Below are positions 60,145 through 64,000 of a stretch of 64,000 nucleotides of DNA, one piece after another. The position numbers and the translations under genes were made by a program. Under the pieces are notes generated by a model, which was not told the origin of the DNA, did not search any database, and worked only from the letters and a program-made list of their open reading frames with translations. Source of the stretch: Multifurca ochricompacta (Eukaryota > Basidiomycota > Agaricomycetes > Russulales > Russulaceae); contig WTXG01000007.1 of assembly GCA_022496185.1 (NCBI GenBank), forward strand, positions 496,001-560,000. The letters run 5' to 3'. Position 1 is the first letter of the stretch. Each line of letters starts with the position of its first letter.

Positions 60145-61109
60145 TTACTCCTCGTCAAACACCAAGCACCGCACCTCGATAGACTGCCTGTCTGGCGCAT
60201 CTTTCGGACTCGTGGAATCCAAGAACGCGTATGGGGTGTCAGCCGCGCCTTGCTCTCGTCCGAGTCGAAACACTTAATAAAGTGACCTCATCTGGCGTCT
60301 GTCCGGCTAGGTAGTGCCATTGGTGCGAGGGGTTGTAGCGCACGCTAAACGTGGACCCTTCTCTGTCTGGGTAAATGTGTCGTGTCGAGATGAGGTCCTT
60401 CTCTGGGTCAATCGAACGCCAGTCCGCAACGGCGAGTGGATGGTGCGCAACGGGGTTTCCGATGGGGCGCCACACATTGATGATGCGCACACGGCCCTTG
60501 AGCAGCCGATCGGCGTCTTCAAGTGCGTGATGGCGTACTCGGGCAAAGCCCGCGACAAACGTCTGATCAACGTGCACGCGCGTCTAGGGAAAAGAATCAG
60601 CGATGTAGTAGCGATGAGACAATGACATTGACAAACCACTGGGCCTCGTTGCTGCTGGGTACTGGGCTGTCCCTCCTTAAAAGGACGCCTAAGTATGGTC
60701 AGACCGGAGTTAAAACGCGTCTCGTGGCGGAGGCGCGGTGTTGCCAACTAGCCTACCTGATGGTATGGTCGAAAATCAGAATCCTCTTCGCGCCAGTATG
60801 TTTCTTCAGCAGCTCTTCGACTTCCTTGTAATATCTGGTCTTTATAGCCTCTTCATCTACAAATTCCTTCTCTTGACTGACGTGGTGTAAAAACTCGAAG
60901 CCTGTCGTGTCGAGGGAAACTGTGTCCTCCTTGCCACGGACATCATGGATGATCGTGTTGACTGCCTCGGCGGAGATGTTGCTCTGAGGAAGCCCATTTG
61001 GAGGCGGAGTGTATGTGAAGTTATATGGTGCCTCGCCATTGGAAGTAGAGGCGAAGTAATTAAGACTAGTGGGAACGTTGTGGGGGTTAAGAACTGCGGC
61101 AGTGGCCAT
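60145..61109 (-). CDS. CmcJ/AsaB-like hydroxylase-desaturase
   Basis: Member of the family named after CmcJ, AsaB, NvfI and GA4 desaturase, often in fungal specialised-metabolism loci; some characterised members are non-heme iron, 2-oxoglutarate enzymes. The start at 61109 gives MATAAVLNPHNVPTSLNYFA, then EAPYNFTYTPPPNGLPQSNI and VRGKEDTVSLDTTGFEFLHH. The signature RVHVDQTF holds a His-x-Asp, and RVRIINVWRPIGNPVAHHPL and HQWHYLAGQTPDEVT complete the core, with a plausible distal His in HYLAGQ or HHPL. It ends QSIEVRCLVFDEE at 60145-60147. One base appears missing at about 60274-60281, in a T run of the coding strand. The substrate is unknown. Confidence 0.83.
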
Positions 61110-61316
61110 GAGGTGAGCTTTCTGCGTTTGCGTTATAGGTCATGGTCGACCACTCAAGCCGCTTTTTATGGTCCCAGTTGAAGTTGCCTTTGGATGGCGT
61201 CATTGTCAAAACGCCTCGTAATCACCAATCGCGCAATTCCATCAAATGGATTGCAATGTTTAATGTGATGACGATTGATGATAAACCCCCAAATTTTATG
61301 TTTGTCATCTAATCGT

Positions 61317-63044
61317 CTACTGCCAGAACTTCAACTTCAACTTTCTCTTGATCCCACCCACGCCCACAAGATGTGGACGTGACTCATCCCGTCGTACACC
61401 TGGCATCAGCCATCGCTGAACGTCTCGTGAAGCAACCACTACCCCATTTCGGATGGTCGTCCGCGTGAAACAAGGGTTGAACACGGCCGAACATACAGTG
61501 TCGTTTTCATGCAAGAGCACAAAATCTGCTCGTTGACCTTCCCTCACAGTGAGATCCAGACCACGCACGTCAAGGCCGATCGCCACTTTCGATGCCACAC
61601 AGACGCTCCTCTGCAAATGGTCGTCATTCCTAGCGAGTAAGAAGGGAACGCGGTGGATGTTTAGAAATGAGATGGCGCACGAGTAAAGTACGGCATGCCT
61701 CAGCTGTCGCGTCCTGGTAAATAGCTACGCCGAGCGGGCACAACGCGAGCGGGTCAGGTGCCCCCTGTGGTGTGAAGGCGTTGCCAATATTGTTGACGCT
61801 TAATGCGATGTTCAACCCGAGCGAAGCAATGAATGGCACGGGCAATGTGCCACGCGGCGCGAGACGACTAGGGTCACGACTGCGACCCATCATGTAAAGA
61901 TCACTCTGAGGAAGGGCGACAAACGAAATCGGGAGTGTCCCAACTTTTTCCTGCAGTCCAACCCATTCTGTTGCTGAGAAAAGGGAGTATCGCGTACCAT
62001 GCCCTATTGTAATCATTTTTGGTACGACTTCTTGAGCGTGAACAAGGTCAAGAAGATGATATATTAGCGGAGGTGTGGATGGGTCTAAGCTGTAGTCGAG
62101 ATGGAAGTCGACTAGAAGCCCAAAGCGCTGTGCAAGTTGCAACACGGAAGAGATATTCTGCTTGCTTTGAGCGAGAGTACGCTCGACATACGGCGCAGAT
62201 CCGACGGCAGAAACTCCAGGGGTGCGTGCGGCATCGCTCAGCAGAGTGAAATTGATACCAGGAGATTCCGCAAGATCGGACTCAAACAAGGGGTCCTGGG
62301 CGAAAACTTGGGACACTTTACACCAAGAGCGACACATGTGTAAAGCATAACGCACAACGCACCTGCGATCTGTACTTGGCAACGGTTTTCGAATTCTTCC
62401 TTCAGGTTAAGTGCCACGCCAAGGCATTCAAGACCGACTATATTGTCGACTTCGACGTGTGCGCGCATTGCGGTCACCCCATTCAGGATACTTTCAACAA
62501 TCAACCGCCGTCCCCGAGCGTAAACGTCACTCAGGGAGGTTGGGAACTTGGCCTTCGCCTGGTTTGTCAACTGAAGCGCTTCAATGAAGTCACTGATGCA
62601 TATGCTCATTTGAGTGACGGTACCATGTTCCGACCACGACCACGGAGGACGTACCCTGATTTCAGAGGGGGGGAATCAGACAGGTCAAATAGGAAGCATT
62701 TGTCCAAATGCACATGGGAGTGGCAGAGGCTGTAGAGGGCATCAGGCCAGCATGTAAATGGGGTAATTTGTAAGTAGGATGTATACACTACAGGGAAGGA
62801 ATAGGAAATGAAAAACACACACACGAAGGTATTAATATACCCCCCCTCCTGCGTTGATACGCCGAGGGCCAATCGTCTGCCCAAATATCGTAAATCCAGC
62901 TCGACACCTTCGTGAAGCGGGTTTGACACTGATGACCTTCCCGTCTGAGCAGAGAACATCATAAAGTGAATGCGACGCTTCCTCTCCTTCACCGGCAGCG
63001 AGATGAACACTCTCGATAAGAAGGTTTTGTGCTCTTCGACCCAT
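61317..63044 (-). CDS. Amidohydrolase, cytosine-deaminase-like
   Basis: Metal-dependent hydrolase. Exon 1 from 63044 reads MGRRAQNLLIESVHLAAGEG then EEASHSLYDVLCSDGKVISV. A later exon carries the metal site LCHSHVHLDKCF near 62690-62745. Next come EALQLTNQAKAKFPTSLSDV, VTAMRAHVEVDNIVGL, LVDFHLDYSLDP, and MITIGHGTRYSLFSATEWVG, which give further His ligands. Near 61730-61830 NIGNAFTPQGAPDPLALCPL has the region of the last conserved Asp. The C-terminus (61317-61616) includes the usual amidohydrolase beta-sandwich return with GQRADFVLLHEND and TTIRNGVVVASR. The substrate could be cytosine, another amide or an aryl amidohydrolase. The join from GGG to the LCHSH exon is not certain. Confidence 0.83.
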
Positions 63045-63208
63045 GCAGGCAACACAGAAGAGTCACTTTGAATGCGTACCTATCGAGTCAGAGTCAGGGC
63101 AAAGTTCACTCGTCGGTGTAAACCCACCGACTTGTGACAAATCCATACGGCAAGGCACAGGATTGTTGGAAGTCACACGTTTATCTGCAAACATCAATAA
63201 TATTAAAG
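62964..63208 (+). repeat. Tandem duplication, copy A (live 5' end)
   Basis: About 245 bases that include exon 1 of the amidohydrolase and its upstream sequence. It is nearly the same as the copy at 63238-63486, in the same orientation, with a few substitutions and small indels. Confidence 0.9.
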
Positions 63209-63224
63209 GAGGACGATACCTCCA

Positions 63225-63315
63225 GCAGTGAGTGGTCAAGTGAATGCGACGCTTCCTCTCCTTCGCCGGCAGCGAGATGAACACTCTCGCTAAGGTCTTG
63301 TGCTCTTCGACCCAT
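63225..63315 (-). pseudogene. Truncated duplicate of amidohydrolase exon 1
   Basis: Minus-strand reading from 63315 gives the first 26 or so residues of the amidohydrolase and then unrelated sequence. There is no metal site and no downstream exon of its own. It may act only as an alternative first exon or promoter for the gene at 61317-63044. Confidence 0.7.
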
Positions 63316-63486
63316 GCAGACAACACAGAAGAGCCACCTTGACCGGGTACCTATCGAGTCAGAGTCAGGGCAAGTTCACACGTCGGTGTATCGGTGTATA
63401 AACCCACCGACTTGTGACAGATCCATACGGCAAGGCACACGATTATTGGGAGTCACACGTTTATCTGCCAACATCAATAATAAAAG
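63238..63486 (+). repeat. Tandem duplication, copy B (orphan 5' end)
   Basis: Second copy of the amidohydrolase promoter and exon 1. It keeps an in-frame ATG at 63315 and MGRRAQDLSESVHLAAGEG, with a 3-base deletion relative to copy A. Similarity stops after SHSL, so it is a 5' gene fragment. It abuts the dienelactone hydrolase start at 63522. Confidence 0.9.
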
Positions 63487-63521
63487 AAAGACAGAGTCTA
63501 TCTTGTCTGATACCTCTAACA

Positions 63522-64000
63522 ATGAGTTGTCCAGAATGCTACAAGGGATTGTCCTCCCCGGGGATCCAAAAGGCTCTATGGTAGGGCCCAACTATTTCAC
63601 CCCAGCACCGACAGATGCCAAACAGAAAACTAAGGCTATCGTTCTCCTTACCGACATATTCGGCCTTCCATTGCCGAACCCGAGGATTGTCGCAGACCAC
63701 CTCGCTGAACACATCGGTGTGGACGTCTGGGTCCCCGATTTCTTCAACGGTGCGTTGCATATAGACCTCATTCCACATGACTGATAGTAGAATACTACTA
63801 TCGTGCTGTGCCGTGCCATGCCGTGTCCCTCCCCCTCAGGAAAACCCCCGTTCAATGTGAATGATTTGGAACCTCTCATGCCCGATCGTGCTGGTGTCAA
63901 ATTCACATGGGCCAATATAGCCCTCCTTATTTTCAAAGTTCTGCCGGCTATACCTGGGATGATTTTCAACCGCCCGTCTATCGTTGATGCCCGAGTCCAT
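63522..64000 (+). CDS. Dienelactone hydrolase-family protein (cut by window end)
   Basis: Alpha/beta-hydrolase. The start at 63522 gives MSCPECYKGIVLPGDPKGSM, the fungal DLH opening, then TKAIVLLTDIFGLPLPNPRI, ADHLAEHIGVDVWVPDFFNG. After an intron at about 63750-63840 the frame resumes KPPFNVNDLEPLMPDRAG. The catalytic Cys-Asp-His lie past the window. Such enzymes open dienelactones in aromatic catabolism, but many fungal members act on other lactones or esters. Confidence 0.88.

Overview
The window looks like nuclear DNA of a filamentous basidiomycete, probably an Agaricomycete. Almost every gene is split by short introns of about 50-70 bases with GT...AG ends. The gene set is fungal (VDAC, FACT subunit Pob3, Erv46, Vps45, dipeptidyl-peptidase V, Ecl1 family), and several families are typical of mushrooms and their relatives (DUF6533 membrane protein, CmcJ/AsaB-like oxygenase, a proline-rich protein with an H15 domain). 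I find no rRNA, tRNA, CRISPR array or intact transposon. All functions are inferred from protein motifs read by eye; no database search was possible.

Layout. 0.25-7.1 kb: a DCAF4-like WD40 protein (-) and a large Ras-association plus PH domain protein (+). 7.4-13.5 kb: Pob3 (-), alpha-actinin (+) and cofilin (+). 13.9-18.1 kb: mitochondrial genes, namely VDAC (-), COX20 (-) and a small inner-membrane-like protein (-), with a Cdc25/rhodanese phosphatase (+) among them. 18.8-25.0 kb: a CHFR-like RING protein (+) and a kelch/Ral2-like protein (-). 25.7-32.0 kb: PNP oxidase, a small one-TM protein, an H15-domain protein and a DUF6533 protein (all +). 32.5-33.1 kb: FKBP12 (-). 37.7-39.5 kb: an Ecl1-type zinc protein (-), flanked by two gene-free tracts of 4.6 and 8.7 kb rich in simple repeats. 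48.2-59.9 kb: a dense block of housekeeping genes, VPS45 (+), ERV46 (+), a coiled-coil protein (-), dipeptidyl-peptidase V (-), MRT4 (-) and deoxyhypusine hydroxylase (+). 60.1-64 kb: metabolic genes, a CmcJ/AsaB-like oxygenase (-), a cytosine-deaminase-like amidohydrolase (-) and a dienelactone hydrolase (+, cut by the window end).

Themes. Ras signalling and actin turnover are unusually close together (RA-PH protein, alpha-actinin, cofilin, and further on a Ral2-like Ras activator). Two translation factors, MRT4 and deoxyhypusine hydroxylase, diverge from a shared gap of only 123 bases. The right end resembles the edge of a small catabolic or specialised-metabolism cluster.

Caution on sequence quality. 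In at least nine genes the reading frame of a conserved protein breaks where no intron fits, and in each case I could resolve, one missing base would restore it. This includes cofilin, FKBP12 and deoxyhypusine hydroxylase. I take this as an assembly artefact, and it means coding coordinates are gene spans rather than exact exon lists.
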